From an uncultured Clostridia bacterium (lineage in GTDB: Bacteria > Bacillota > Clostridia > TANB77 > CAG-508): a DNA stretch of 59,882 nt. This document shows positions 6,980 through 15,486 of the stretch, in pieces. The position numbers and the translations under genes were made by a program. The DNA is taken from the NCBI GenBank assembly GCA_948560265.1, contig CAOXTD010000003.1, positions 1 through 59,882 of the forward strand, written 5' to 3'. The notes below the pieces were generated by a model. The model was not told the origin of the DNA. It did no database searches and was given only the letters and a program-made list of their open reading frames with translations. How positions within the stretch are numbered: position 1 is the first letter of the stretch; the number at the start of each line of letters is the position of its first letter.

Positions 6980-9298
6980 ATGCAAGATTTAATCGAAGGT
7001 TTAAACGATAAACAAAAAGAAGCGGTATTAGCAACTGAAGGTCCATGCTTAGTAATAGCAGGAGCAGGAAGCGGAAAAACAAAAGTATTAACACATAAAA
7101 TAGCATATTTAATATCAGAAAAAAATGTAAAACCATATAATATTCTAGCCATTACTTTCACAAACAAAGCAGCTAGTGAAATGAAACAAAGGGTAGAAGG
7201 AATTGTGGGAGATGTTGCACAGGAAATGTGGATGGGAACATTCCACTCTATTTGTGTACGTATTTTAAGAAGATTTATTGATAGAATAGGATTTGATACT
7301 TCCTTCTTAATTTTTGATACTTCAGATCAAAGGACTGTGGTAAAAGAGTGCCTAAAAACATTAAACATAGATGACAAAATGTTTACGGATAGAAGCGTTC
7401 TGGCTGAAATTAGTAATGCCAAAAACGAAATGTTAACACCAAAAGCATATCAAACAAAATATGCAGGAGATTTTCGTAGAGAAAAAATAGGACAAGTTTA
7501 TGAACTATACCAAAGAAGGTTAAAAGAAAACAATGCCATTGACTTTGATGATATTATCAATGACACCATTGAAATATTATCTAGCAATCCAGATGTGTTG
7601 CAATATTACACAGAAAAATTCCACTATGTATTAGTAGATGAGTATCAAGATACTAATAAAGCGCAATTTACGTTAGTTACCATTTTAGCTTCACGCTATG
7701 GAAACATCACAGTTGTAGGTGATAATGACCAAGGAATTTATAGCTTCCGTGGTGCAGATATTAGCAATATTTTAAATTTTGAGAAGGATTTTCCAGGAAC
7801 CAAGATTATCAAACTAGAACAAAACTATCGTTGCACAGGAAATATTCTAAAAGCGGCTAATGCAGTTATTAAACACAATGAAAATAAATATGAGAAAAAA
7901 TTATGGACAGAAAATGAAGAAGGAAGTATCCCAGCTTTATATCAAGCAGAAGATGAATATGATGAAGCAAATTACATCGTACAGCAAATTCAACATTTAA
8001 AAACCGAAGAATACCTAAAACCGAAAGACTTTGTTATACTATATCGTATGAATGCACAATCAAGAGCAATGGAGGATATTTTAAGAAGAGAAGATATCCC
8101 ATATAAAGTAGTTGGTGGGGTAAAATTCTATGAAAGAAAAGAAATTAAAGATGCTATTGCTTATTTAAGACTCATTCACAATCCATCAGATAATATCTCT
8201 TTAAAAAGAATTATCAATGAACCAAAAAGAGGAATTGGCAAAACTAGTTTAGATCATGTACAGCAAATTGCAGATCAAACGGGAAGCTCTATGTATGAAA
8301 TTATTAAACATGCAGAAGAAAATGGATTAAATAGAATTAAAGCGAATGCAGATGAGTTTATTCAAGTAATAGAAGAATTAAGATTAAAAAGACAGGAACT
8401 TAGTATATCAGAATTATTAAAAGAAACACTTAACAAATCAGGATATACAAAAGCACTAGAGACGGAAAATACAGTGGAAGCAGAAAGCAGAATTCAGAAC
8501 TTAGAGGAATTCTTAACAGTAGCAATTGAGTTTGAAGAAGAATCAGCAGACAATAGTTTAGCAGAATTCTTAGAAAGTATTACATTATCTAGTGATGTAG
8601 ATAACTTAGAAGATGCAGATAATAGTGTTACATTAATGACCCTACATAGTGCGAAGGGATTGGAATTTCCAGTAGTATTTTTAATAGGAATGGAAGAAGG
8701 AATTTTTCCAGGATATAAATCAATAGGAGAACCAAAAGAACTAGAAGAAGAAAGAAGACTGTTTTATGTAGGAATTACGAGAGCCAAACAATTCTTACAC
8801 TTAACTTGTGCCAAACATAGAACTATTTTTGGTTCTACTAGCTATAATGCGATTTCTAGATTTATCAAAGAAATTCCAGATGACTTATTAGATGGAAATA
8901 TTGAGACAGTAGAAGAGAAGTTTGAAGATTCGGGTTACCAGTGGGAATATGGTAAAACTGCTATGGGAAGAGCAATGAATGAAAGCAGTTACACTAGTGG
9001 CGGAAAAGTGAAAACATACAAGCTAGATACAGATGAAACACCAAAAATGACGGCTACTTCCTATAATTATAGAACTGCTGAAAGTTTCTTGGATTCTTTA
9101 AAACAAAAACAAGCAAGCAATAGTGTAGATATTTCACAATATCAAGAAGGACAAAGAATTTATCATAAAAAATTTGGAGAAGGAATCATTCAAAAGATGG
9201 AAGAAGAAGGAGACGATTATAAGCTAGATATTCAATTTGATAAATCAGGACATAAGCGATTAATGGCAAAGTTTGCAGGTTTACAAATTATTGAATAG
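6980..9298 (+). CDS. pcrA: ATP-dependent DNA helicase PcrA (UvrD/Rep family)
   Basis: 772 residues, the usual PcrA/UvrD size. Superfamily 1A motifs appear in order: Walker A AGAGSGKT, motif Ia ITFTNKAA, motif II DEYQDTN, motif III GDNDQGIYSFRGAD, motif IV QNYR, motif V TLHSAKGLEFPVVF and motif VI FYVGITRAK. The C-terminus has the PcrA-type RNA-polymerase-interaction domain (HKKFGEGIIQ, typical Tudor-like fold). It unwinds DNA 3' to 5' in nucleotide-excision repair, restarts stalled forks and displaces recombinase. Start ATG 6980 follows GAAAGAGGA. It appears as a single-gene unit ending at a strong terminator. Confidence 0.95.
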   Translation: MQDLIEGLNDKQKEAVLATEGPCLVIAGAGSGKTKVLTHKIAYLISEKNVKPYNILAITFTNKAASEMKQRVEGIVGDVAQEMWMGTFHSICVRILRRFIDRIGFDTSFLIFDTSDQRTVVKECLKTLNIDDKMFTDRSVLAEISNAKNEMLTPKAYQTKYAGDFRREKIGQVYELYQRRLKENNAIDFDDIINDTIEILSSNPDVLQYYTEKFHYVLVDEYQDTNKAQFTLVTILASRYGNITVVGDNDQGIYSFRGADISNILNFEKDFPGTKIIKLEQNYRCTGNILKAANAVIKHNENKYEKKLWTENEEGSIPALYQAEDEYDEANYIVQQIQHLKTEEYLKPKDFVILYRMNAQSRAMEDILRREDIPYKVVGGVKFYERKEIKDAIAYLRLIHNPSDNISLKRIINEPKRGIGKTSLDHVQQIADQTGSSMYEIIKHAEENGLNRIKANADEFIQVIEELRLKRQELSISELLKETLNKSGYTKALETENTVEAESRIQNLEEFLTVAIEFEEESADNSLAEFLESITLSSDVDNLEDADNSVTLMTLHSAKGLEFPVVFLIGMEEGIFPGYKSIGEPKELEEERRLFYVGITRAKQFLHLTCAKHRTIFGSTSYNAISRFIKEIPDDLLDGNIETVEEKFEDSGYQWEYGKTAMGRAMNESSYTSGGKVKTYKLDTDETPKMTATSYNYRTAESFLDSLKQKQASNSVDISQYQEGQRIYHKKFGEGIIQKMEEEGDDYKLDIQFDKSGHKRLMAKFAGLQIIE

Positions 9299-9317
9299 AA
9301 ATGAATAAATTAAGAGT

Positions 9318-9352
9318 AAAAACGCAAATAAAAATTTTATTTGCGTTTTTTG
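9318..9352 (+). terminator. Terminator of pcrA
   Basis: AAAACGCAAATAAAA and TTTTATTTGCG form a long perfect stem followed by six T's. Confidence 0.85.
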
Positions 9353-9420
9353 TGTATAAAAGAGAAAGAAAAAGTGAATAATTTTGTTAAATTATTTTAA
9401 AGAAAGGAAGTTGAAGACTT

Positions 9421-9609
9421 ATGCCAAATTTAAATCAATTAGAATTACAACATTTAAGACATTTAATAGGAGCACATGAAACAGCTTATCAAAAATTAAA
9501 TACATTTTCATCACAAGCTGTAGACCCACAAATTAAGCAAATGTTTGCAAAATCAGCACAAGATGCACTTAACACAAAACAAAAATTATTATCATTTTTA
9601 AATAATTAG
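9421..9609 (+). CDS. Small CotF-like protein (N-terminal half)
   Basis: 62 residues, helical and Gln/Leu-rich, with the pattern LRHLIGAHETAYQKL. This resembles the N-terminal part of CotF/ferritin-like spore-coat proteins, in which two helices form half of a four-helix bundle. The next gene encodes the complementary C-terminal half, 18 bases downstream. Clostridial genomes commonly encode such coat-F halves as two short genes. Probably structural in spores or storage-like; assigned by family pattern only. RBS GAAAGGAAG precedes the ATG. Confidence 0.6.
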   Translation: MPNLNQLELQHLRHLIGAHETAYQKLNTFSSQAVDPQIKQMFAKSAQDALNTKQKLLSFLNN

Positions 9610-9627
9610 AATTAGGGAGGAAATTTT

Positions 9628-9873
9628 ATGGATGAAAAAACAATGGTGAATGATATTTTGGGTAGTGTAAAAGCTGATTTAACAGCTTATCAAACAGCTA
9701 TCTCAGAAGCAGAGAATATGCAATTAAGACAAACTCTACAACAAATTAGAAATGGAGATGAAAGTTTCCAATATGAATTATTTAAAGTTGCACAAACCAA
9801 AGGATATTATCAACCGGCGCAAAAGGCAACTATTACGGAAATACAAACTGTAAAGACAGAATTAGAGCAATAA
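9628..9873 (+). CDS. CotF-family spore coat protein (C-terminal half)
   Basis: 81 residues with the coat-F pattern: a Lys-rich helix KADLTAYQTAISEAEN, then LRQTLQQIRNGDESFQYELFKVAQTKGYYQPA. The G(W/Y)Y-x-P ending is characteristic of the family. It follows the related short gene by 18 bases with AGGGAGGAAAT as its ribosome site, so both are co-translated. Likely a spore-associated protein; function in the coat not determinable. Confidence 0.7.
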   Translation: MDEKTMVNDILGSVKADLTAYQTAISEAENMQLRQTLQQIRNGDESFQYELFKVAQTKGYYQPAQKATITEIQTVKTELEQ

Positions 9874-9923
9874 ATTTTTGATAAGCACTTGCCAAATTTT
9901 TAAATTTGCGATAAAATAAGAAC

Positions 9924-10946
9924 GTGAATTTAAAAAGTGAGGAGTTGTTTATCATTAACGCTTTTAAGAAGTGCTTAACGTACTTTAGAACCACAATTAA
10001 ATATACTTTTTTAGTGATTATATCCATATTTCTTATTATTACAGCAGTAGCAGTTTTTTATAAACCTACTTATGCAGTTTCCGTAAATGGAGAAGTAATA
10101 GGGTATACAGAAAACAAAAGTCAATTACAAGCAAGAATTAATGATTATATGGAAGGAAATACAGAAGAAGATATTGCATTTGCACAAATTGATTCAGTTC
10201 CCGAATATACATTATGTTTGCTAAAGAAAGATATTACTGCTAATGATGAGGAAATTTATAGTAAAGTAACTGAAAATGGAACCAAATATTATAAATATTA
10301 TGCTATAACAGATGACAAAAAGGAAAAGGTTTATGTAGAAACTTTTGAAGAAGCAGAAAAGGTTATAGCTGAATTAAAAAAGAAAAAGAGTCAGAATCAA
10401 AAAGAAGTTGGAATTGTAGAAAAATATGACACAGAATTAAAGAAATTCACGTCAGTAGAGAAATGTGTATCAAAGTTATATGAAGCTCCAAAAGTAACTT
10501 ATGTTGCGAATAATGCAAATACACAATCTGTTGTTTCAGGAGGAAATGTTACAGGTTCTTCCAGTAGAAAAATAAATCTTGGAGTTGCACTAATTAAACC
10601 TATATCAGGAATTATTACTACACGTTTTGGTAGTAGAGGCTATGGACATAGGGGATTAGATGTAGCAGCACCTTCAGGCACACCAATTAAAGCTGCAGCA
10701 GGAGGAACAGTTACAACAGCAGGATGGAATAATTCTTATGGATATATGGTTATCATATCACATGGTAATGGCGTACAAACAGTATATGCACATTGTAGTC
10801 AGCTATTATCTTCAGTTGGGCAATCAGTTGCACAAGGTCAAGTAATTGGAAAAGTAGGTTCTACTGGGTATTCAACAGGACCACACTTACACTTCGAAAT
10901 TAGAGTAAATGGAGTACTACAAGACCCACAAAATTATATTTATTAA
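9924..10946 (+). CDS. Membrane-anchored M23 (LytM-type) peptidoglycan endopeptidase
   Basis: The longest frame is 340 residues. An N-terminal membrane segment (about residues 27-47) precedes a Lys/Glu-rich linker domain (50-200). The C-terminal M23 domain has the zinc ligands: H and D of YGHRGLDVAAP, the YAHCS His, and HLHFE. It should cut peptide cross-links in peptidoglycan outside the membrane, possibly in growth or sporulation (SpoIIQ-like layout). The start is uncertain. The GTG at 9924 has no SD, whereas GAGGAG at 9939-9944 is followed only by TTG at 0 bases, or ATC/ATT at 9951/9954. A rare ATT start is possible and would still leave the full membrane segment. The gene converges on mecA, separated by an inverted pair of hairpin elements. 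Confidence 0.85.
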   Translation: MNLKSEELFIINAFKKCLTYFRTTIKYTFLVIISIFLIITAVAVFYKPTYAVSVNGEVIGYTENKSQLQARINDYMEGNTEEDIAFAQIDSVPEYTLCLLKKDITANDEEIYSKVTENGTKYYKYYAITDDKKEKVYVETFEEAEKVIAELKKKKSQNQKEVGIVEKYDTELKKFTSVEKCVSKLYEAPKVTYVANNANTQSVVSGGNVTGSSSRKINLGVALIKPISGIITTRFGSRGYGHRGLDVAAPSGTPIKAAAGGTVTTAGWNNSYGYMVIISHGNGVQTVYAHCSQLLSSVGQSVAQGQVIGKVGSTGYSTGPHLHFEIRVNGVLQDPQNYIY

Positions 10947-10951
10947 AAGAA

Positions 10952-10990
10952 AAATGTCAGTTAAGGGACGTATGTTCAACTGACATTTTT
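10952..10990 (+). repeat. 29-bp hairpin element, copy A (conserved loop)
   Basis: Ends GTCAGTT and AACTGAC pair. The loop contains GGGACGTATGTT. The A-rich left flank and ATTTTT right flank make it a terminator for the M23 gene. Copy B (11028-11056) is the same sequence inverted; copy C at 18230 has two loop changes. Confidence 0.8.
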
Positions 10991-11027
10991 ATTATTTAAG
11001 GATATAAGATAGATAAAAGAATAAGAT

Positions 11028-11056
11028 GTCAGTTGAACATACGTCCCTTAACTGAC
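11028..11056 (-). repeat. 29-bp hairpin element, copy B (inverted)
   Basis: Exact reverse complement of copy A, so the two could also form one large hairpin with a 43-base centre. It serves as the 3' hairpin of mecA, which ends at 11067. Confidence 0.8.
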
Positions 11057-11066
11057 ATCCTTACAG

Positions 11067-11693
11067 CTAGTTGAAATGTTTTAAGCCAACCTCTAAAGCA
11101 TTATCTTTCATAATTAAATTTCCACATTCTAAAAGTTTACTAACAAAAACCTTTGAATTCGTTATATATTTTGCAAATTCTGTGATTGCTGTGTAAAACC
11201 TTAATTTATTTACTACTTCACTATGTATACCATTCATTAATAAGTAATATTTTTCTTTATATTGATAAAGTAGAACAGAGTCAGCAATATGTACAATATC
11301 ATTTAGCAAATTACTTTCTTGCAAAAAGTGAAGAAAAGAACAGTAATCATCAAAATTAGAAAAAGCATAGACAGCCTGTGTAGAAGAAGGATTTAAACTT
11401 TTTCTTTTAATAGTAAATTTCTTTTTTGGTAGTTTTGTTTTCTCCTCAGGAACTTCTTTAGTAATGGTAAATACAAAACTGGTATCAGCCATTGCTAAGG
11501 CTTCTATTTTTAAATTATAGTTCTCTGGATCAAAACCAGTCTCCTTTTTTGCTTGCTCTAACATATCAAGTAAGATATCCTGTGATTCAATGGAATTAGA
11601 CATAAATACATGAAAATCAATTTCTTTCTCAGCTAAATCCTGAATACTTAAAGTAATGCGTATTTTATTTTCACTTAGTTTTTCAAACTTCAT
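11067..11693 (-). CDS. mecA: MecA-type adaptor protein (ClpC partner)
   Basis: 208 residues. The N-terminus MKFEKLSENKIRITLSIQDL, followed by EKEIDFHVFMSNS and later a hydrophobic C-terminal domain with EKYYLLM, matches the MecA family. MecA/YpbH adaptors bind substrates and activate the ClpCP protease; in Bacillus they control competence, sporulation and protein quality control. GGAGG lies just ahead of the ATG on the minus strand (about 11698-11702). A -10 TATAAT (11728-11733, minus strand) sits upstream. It is convergent with the M23 gene. Confidence 0.85.
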   Translation of the reverse strand: MKFEKLSENKIRITLSIQDLAEKEIDFHVFMSNSIESQDILLDMLEQAKKETGFDPENYNLKIEALAMADTSFVFTITKEVPEEKTKLPKKKFTIKRKSLNPSSTQAVYAFSNFDDYCSFLHFLQESNLLNDIVHIADSVLLYQYKEKYYLLMNGIHSEVVNKLRFYTAITEFAKYITNSKVFVSKLLECGNLIMKDNALEVGLKHFN

Positions 11694-11849
11694 TAGGTCG
11701 CCTCCAAATATATTAATATTACTATATATTATACTATGTTTCTTCTGAAAATGAAACCAACAATTTATGGTAATTCTTATAATATCATACCAAAAATAAA
11801 AAGAAAATAGTTTTTTACAAAAAATATCAGGAAATAGTAAAGGAACATC

Positions 11850-11878
11850 TTGAAAAAAAAGCTATTTGCATATATAAT
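11850..11878 (+). promoter_or_regulatory. Promoter of the mre/radC operon
   Basis: TTGAAA (11850-11855), a 17-base spacer and TATAAT (11873-11878). The first gene starts at 11928. The longer in-frame reading from 11850 would overlap the promoter and is rejected. Confidence 0.7.
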
Positions 11879-11927
11879 ACACACTAGCATAAGAAAACAA
11901 AGAGAGGGAATACTAAGGAGGAAGAAA

Positions 11928-12185
11928 ATGGCAATGAGAGAAAAGAATATATGGATTTTAATATTATTTCTATTATGTGGAATAGTGGTAGGAGGACTAT
12001 TAGGCGAATTAGCTTCTAAAGTTGAATTTTTATCATGGTTAGCTTATGGTGAAGAGTTTGGGTTATCTACACCAATAGAATTGAATCTAAATGTTATTAA
12101 ACTTACTTTTGGTTTAATGTTTAAAATTAATATAGCAAGTATCATAGGAATAGTTTTAGCCATTTTTATTTACAAGAAAGTGTAG
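11928..12185 (+). CDS. DUF4321-type small membrane protein
   Basis: 85 residues with two hydrophobic segments (about residues 8-29 and 63-82). The first has Gly-rich GIVVGGLLGE and the linker contains FGLSTPIELNLNVIKLTFGL. This is the pattern of DUF4321 proteins, which in Clostridia typically sit directly ahead of radC and mreB as here. ATG 11928 is 5 bases after AAGGAGGA; an earlier in-frame ATG lies inside the promoter. Function unknown; location suggests a role linked to envelope or cell shape. Confidence 0.7.
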   Translation: MAMREKNIWILILFLLCGIVVGGLLGELASKVEFLSWLAYGEEFGLSTPIELNLNVIKLTFGLMFKINIASIIGIVLAIFIYKKV

Positions 12186-12259
12186 TAAAAAATCTAACAA
12201 ATTTTATTTCAAATAATTTAATAGGGGGCAATAACAGCAAGAAAGGAAGAATAAAAAGT

Positions 12260-12982
12260 ATGTCTATCAAAATGAAAGAACTCCCTATTTCAGAAAGACC
12301 TTATGAAAAATTAGAGATGTATGGAGCACATACATTATCGAATGCAGAGTTACTAGCGATTATAATAAAGAACGGAACAAAGGAAGAAAGCTCAGTTACC
12401 CTAGCACAAAAGATACTTTCACTTAACAAAAATGAATGTTGCACGAAAGATAATTTAACGTTTTTACAAGATTTATCTATAAAAGAATTTATGAAAATTA
12501 AAGGGATTGGTAGAGTAAAGGCAGTTCAGCTAAAAGCAATTTGTGAACTCGCAAAACGTATTTCTAAGCCTATTGAAAATATAAAGGCAAAAGTAAAAAT
12601 GCCACAAGATGTAGTAAATTTATTTATGGATGAATTAAAAAATGAAAAAAGGGAGATAGTGAAAGTAATTATTATGAATTCTCGAAATATTATCCTAAAA
12701 ATACTAACGATTTCACAAGGCGGTACTAGCTCCGTACAAGTGGATACAAAAGATATATTAATGGAGGCTATCAAAATAGGAGCTCCTAAAATTATTATGG
12801 TTCATAACCACCCAAGTGGAGAAACAGATCCAAGTACTGCAGATATAGAATTTACAAAAAGATTGGAAAAAGCAGCAGAAGTATTTGCAATTCAATTGTT
12901 AGATCATATCATAATTGGGTATAATCAATATACTAGTATAAAATCATATTTATTGGAAAAAGAAATTAAAAAGATAAAGTAA
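12260..12982 (+). CDS. radC: RadC-family JAB/MPN protein
   Basis: 240 residues. An N-terminal UPF0758 domain with a helix-hairpin-helix (MKIKGIGRVKAVQLKAI) precedes a JAB1/MPN metal site: HNHPSGETDPSTAD, supplying the two His and the Asp, with an upstream Glu. Once thought to act in DNA repair; its role is not settled. It is part of the conserved Clostridia order DUF4321-radC-mreB. RBS AAGAAAGGAAG precedes the ATG at 12260. Confidence 0.9.
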   Translation: MSIKMKELPISERPYEKLEMYGAHTLSNAELLAIIIKNGTKEESSVTLAQKILSLNKNECCTKDNLTFLQDLSIKEFMKIKGIGRVKAVQLKAICELAKRISKPIENIKAKVKMPQDVVNLFMDELKNEKREIVKVIIMNSRNIILKILTISQGGTSSVQVDTKDILMEAIKIGAPKIIMVHNHPSGETDPSTADIEFTKRLEKAAEVFAIQLLDHIIIGYNQYTSIKSYLLEKEIKKIK

Positions 12983-13032
12983 GTAATTTTCTAAAAATGA
13001 AAGATACTTAAAAATGAGAAAGGAAGAAAATT

Positions 13033-14064
13033 ATGAATTTGGCAGGTTTTAGTTCAAAAGATATTGGAGTAGACTTAGGAACAGCCAATATTATTATTAC
13101 AATAAAAGGGAAGGGAATTGTATTAAACGAGCCTTCTGTCATTGCAATAGAAAAGGAGAATCATAATATTTTAGCAACAGGAGCAGAAGCGAAAGAAATG
13201 TTAGGAAGAACGCCAAAAGAAATTAATGCAATTAGACCTTTGCAAGATGGTGTTATTGCAGATTTTACTGCAACGCAATTAATGTTAAAAAATATGTTAC
13301 AAAAAGTATGTCAAAGGCATAATGTTCATAAGCCAAGGGTGGTAGTAGGAGTACCATCAGGAATTACTGAAGTAGAAGAAAGAGCAGTAGAAGAATCTGT
13401 TATGCAAGCAGGCGCAAAAGAAGTATATTTGATTGAAGAGCCAATGGCAGCAGCTATTGGTGCCAACTTAGAGGTGTCAGAACCAAATGGAAATATTATT
13501 GTAGATATTGGAGGAGGCACAACAGAAGTTGCAGTTATATCTCTAGGTGGAATTGTAGTAAGTAATTCTTTAAGAGTAGCAGGAGACGAAATTGATGAAG
13601 ACATTATTAACTATGCAAAACATAGATTAAACTTGTCTATAGGAGCAACTACAGCAGAAGAAATAAAAAAACAGATTGGTTGTGCTATGCCACTTATGAC
13701 AGAAGCTACCATGCAAGTAAGAGGAAGAGATTTAATTACAGGATTACCTCAAACCTTAACGATTACTTCTAGTCAGATTTTTGAGGCAATGAGAGATTCT
13801 ATTCAGAAAATTGTTGAAGTAGTGAAGCAAACATTGGAAAGAACACCGCCAGAACTTGCATCAGATATTATGGAGAGAGGTATTATTATAGCAGGAGGAG
13901 GAGCACTTATTAAAGGACTTGATACATTACTTGCAAAAGAAACTGATATGCCAGTATATGTAGCAGAGAATCCACTAGAGTGTGTTGCAAGGGGGGCCGA
14001 GAAGACATTAGAAGATTTAGAAAAATTAAGAGATGTTTTAATGAATTCTAAAAGAAAAAGATAG
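13033..14064 (+). CDS. mreB: Rod-shape protein MreB
   Basis: 343 residues, full length. Actin-fold nucleotide motifs are present: DLGTANI (phosphate 1), IVDIGGGTTEVAVIS (phosphate 2), and AGGGALIKGLD (adenosine). The filament-forming protein directs lateral wall synthesis with MreC, MreD and PBP2, all encoded immediately after it. Start ATG 13033, with GAGAAAGGAAG upstream. Confidence 0.95.
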   Translation: MNLAGFSSKDIGVDLGTANIIITIKGKGIVLNEPSVIAIEKENHNILATGAEAKEMLGRTPKEINAIRPLQDGVIADFTATQLMLKNMLQKVCQRHNVHKPRVVVGVPSGITEVEERAVEESVMQAGAKEVYLIEEPMAAAIGANLEVSEPNGNIIVDIGGGTTEVAVISLGGIVVSNSLRVAGDEIDEDIINYAKHRLNLSIGATTAEEIKKQIGCAMPLMTEATMQVRGRDLITGLPQTLTITSSQIFEAMRDSIQKIVEVVKQTLERTPPELASDIMERGIIIAGGGALIKGLDTLLAKETDMPVYVAENPLECVARGAEKTLEDLEKLRDVLMNSKRKR

Positions 14065-14083
14065 AAAATGAAGGAGCGTTTTC

Positions 14084-14899
14084 ATGTATCGAAACAAGAA
14101 AACAGGTATGATTGGAATTATGATTACCATTGTAATTCTTATTTTAACCGTAGTTTTATCTAATATAGATGTACAAAAAATGTCTTATCTAGAAAATGCT
14201 TTTAACGCATTTGTTATGCCAATTCAAAATGGACTAACTTACTTGAAGAATAAAATAGAAGGTAATAGTAGTTTTTTTACAGATATTAATAAATTACAAG
14301 AAGAAAATGAAGAACTAAAAAGAAAAAATAGTGAATTGGAGCAAACTTTGCGAGAGTTTGAGATTGTAAAAGCAGAAAATGAGACATTGAAAGAATATGT
14401 TAATTTAAAAGATAAATATCAAAACTATCAAACTGTACCAGCCTATATTATTAATAAAGATATTACTAATTATAATCAAATGATTGTTATTAATGTAGGA
14501 GAAAAAGATGGAATAAAAGCAGATATGACAGTTATTGCAGACCAAGGACTAGTTGGGCATGTTATTTCAACGACGCAAACAACAGCTAAAGTGCAAACTA
14601 TTATAGACACAGCAAGTTCAGTTAGTTGCAATATTAGTACATCTAGAGAACCTATTATTGTAACAGGTACTCTAGAAAGAGATTCTACTTTAAGAGCTAG
14701 TTACATTCCAACAGATGCCACAATACTAGAAGATGACAAAGTAGAAACTTCTGGAATAGGAGGAATTTATCCAAAAGGAATTCCTATTGGTACAATTAGA
14801 GAGGTCGTTAGTACTAAAAATATTACAGATAGATATGCCTATGTAGAAACAGCAGTAGACTTTAAAAAATTAGAAACAGTTTTAGTTATTACTAAATAA
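14084..14899 (+). CDS. mreC: Rod-shape protein MreC
   Basis: 271 residues: short cytoplasmic N-terminus, one membrane segment (about 10-27), a coiled coil (about 65-105, LQEENEELKRKNSELEQTL), then the paired beta-barrel MreC core with VNVGEKDGIKADMTVIADQGLVG and SGIGGIYPKGIPIGTI. It bridges MreB filaments to the periplasm-side synthetic enzymes. It lies 19 bases after mreB. Confidence 0.95.
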   Translation: MYRNKKTGMIGIMITIVILILTVVLSNIDVQKMSYLENAFNAFVMPIQNGLTYLKNKIEGNSSFFTDINKLQEENEELKRKNSELEQTLREFEIVKAENETLKEYVNLKDKYQNYQTVPAYIINKDITNYNQMIVINVGEKDGIKADMTVIADQGLVGHVISTTQTTAKVQTIIDTASSVSCNISTSREPIIVTGTLERDSTLRASYIPTDATILEDDKVETSGIGGIYPKGIPIGTIREVVSTKNITDRYAYVETAVDFKKLETVLVITK

Positions 14900-14928
14900 T
14901 ATGAAATAAGAGAAAGTAGGAGAGAGAC

Positions 14929-15462
14929 TTGAAAAAATTTTTTTCCATTTTAGGATTAATTTTAACATTTTTTATGATTTACTTTTTGCAAGCTAACTTT
15001 TTTACTTGGTTTCATATAGCAGGAGTAAAGCCAAACCTATTTGTAGTATTCATATTATTTATAGGTTTATTTGTAGGAAATAAATTAGGATTTGTTTTTG
15101 GCTTGATGTTAGGAATTTATTTAGACTTATTAATTGGAAAGACAGTTGGAATTTCAGGTTTCATGTTAGGAATTATAGGATTAATAGGGGAATATTTAGA
15201 TAAAAATTTTTCAAAAGACAGTAGAATAACACTTATTTTTATGGTAATGGGAAGTACAGCTATTTATGAATTAGGTCAATATTTTTTTCAGATTTTAAGA
15301 TGGAAATTTGATATTGAGATATTACCATTTATTACAACTCTTATGGTAGAGGTTATTTTTAATGCCGTATTAGTTATTATTTTATATCCACTCATACAAA
15401 AGGTAGGGAATGGTCTAGAAAAGGTATTTAAAAGCAAATCAGTCCTTACAAGATATTTCTAA
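14929..15462 (+). CDS. mreD: Rod-shape protein MreD
   Basis: 177 residues, almost entirely membrane-spanning (about five segments), with the MreD pattern GLFVGNKLGFVFGLMLGIYLDLL. Starts at TTG 14929 behind TAGGAGAGAG. Membrane partner of MreC in the elongation complex; position between mreC and the PBP2 gene supports the assignment. Confidence 0.9.
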   Translation: MKKFFSILGLILTFFMIYFLQANFFTWFHIAGVKPNLFVVFILFIGLFVGNKLGFVFGLMLGIYLDLLIGKTVGISGFMLGIIGLIGEYLDKNFSKDSRITLIFMVMGSTAIYELGQYFFQILRWKFDIEILPFITTLMVEVIFNAVLVIILYPLIQKVGNGLEKVFKSKSVLTRYF

Positions 15463-15486
15463 TTTCTAGGAAAGGTAGGTGATAAT

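Noticed and set aside
11850..12185. Longer DUF4321-type protein starting at 11850
   Set aside because: The extra 26 residues lie over a consensus promoter, and the proper ribosome site AAGGAGGA precedes ATG 11928.
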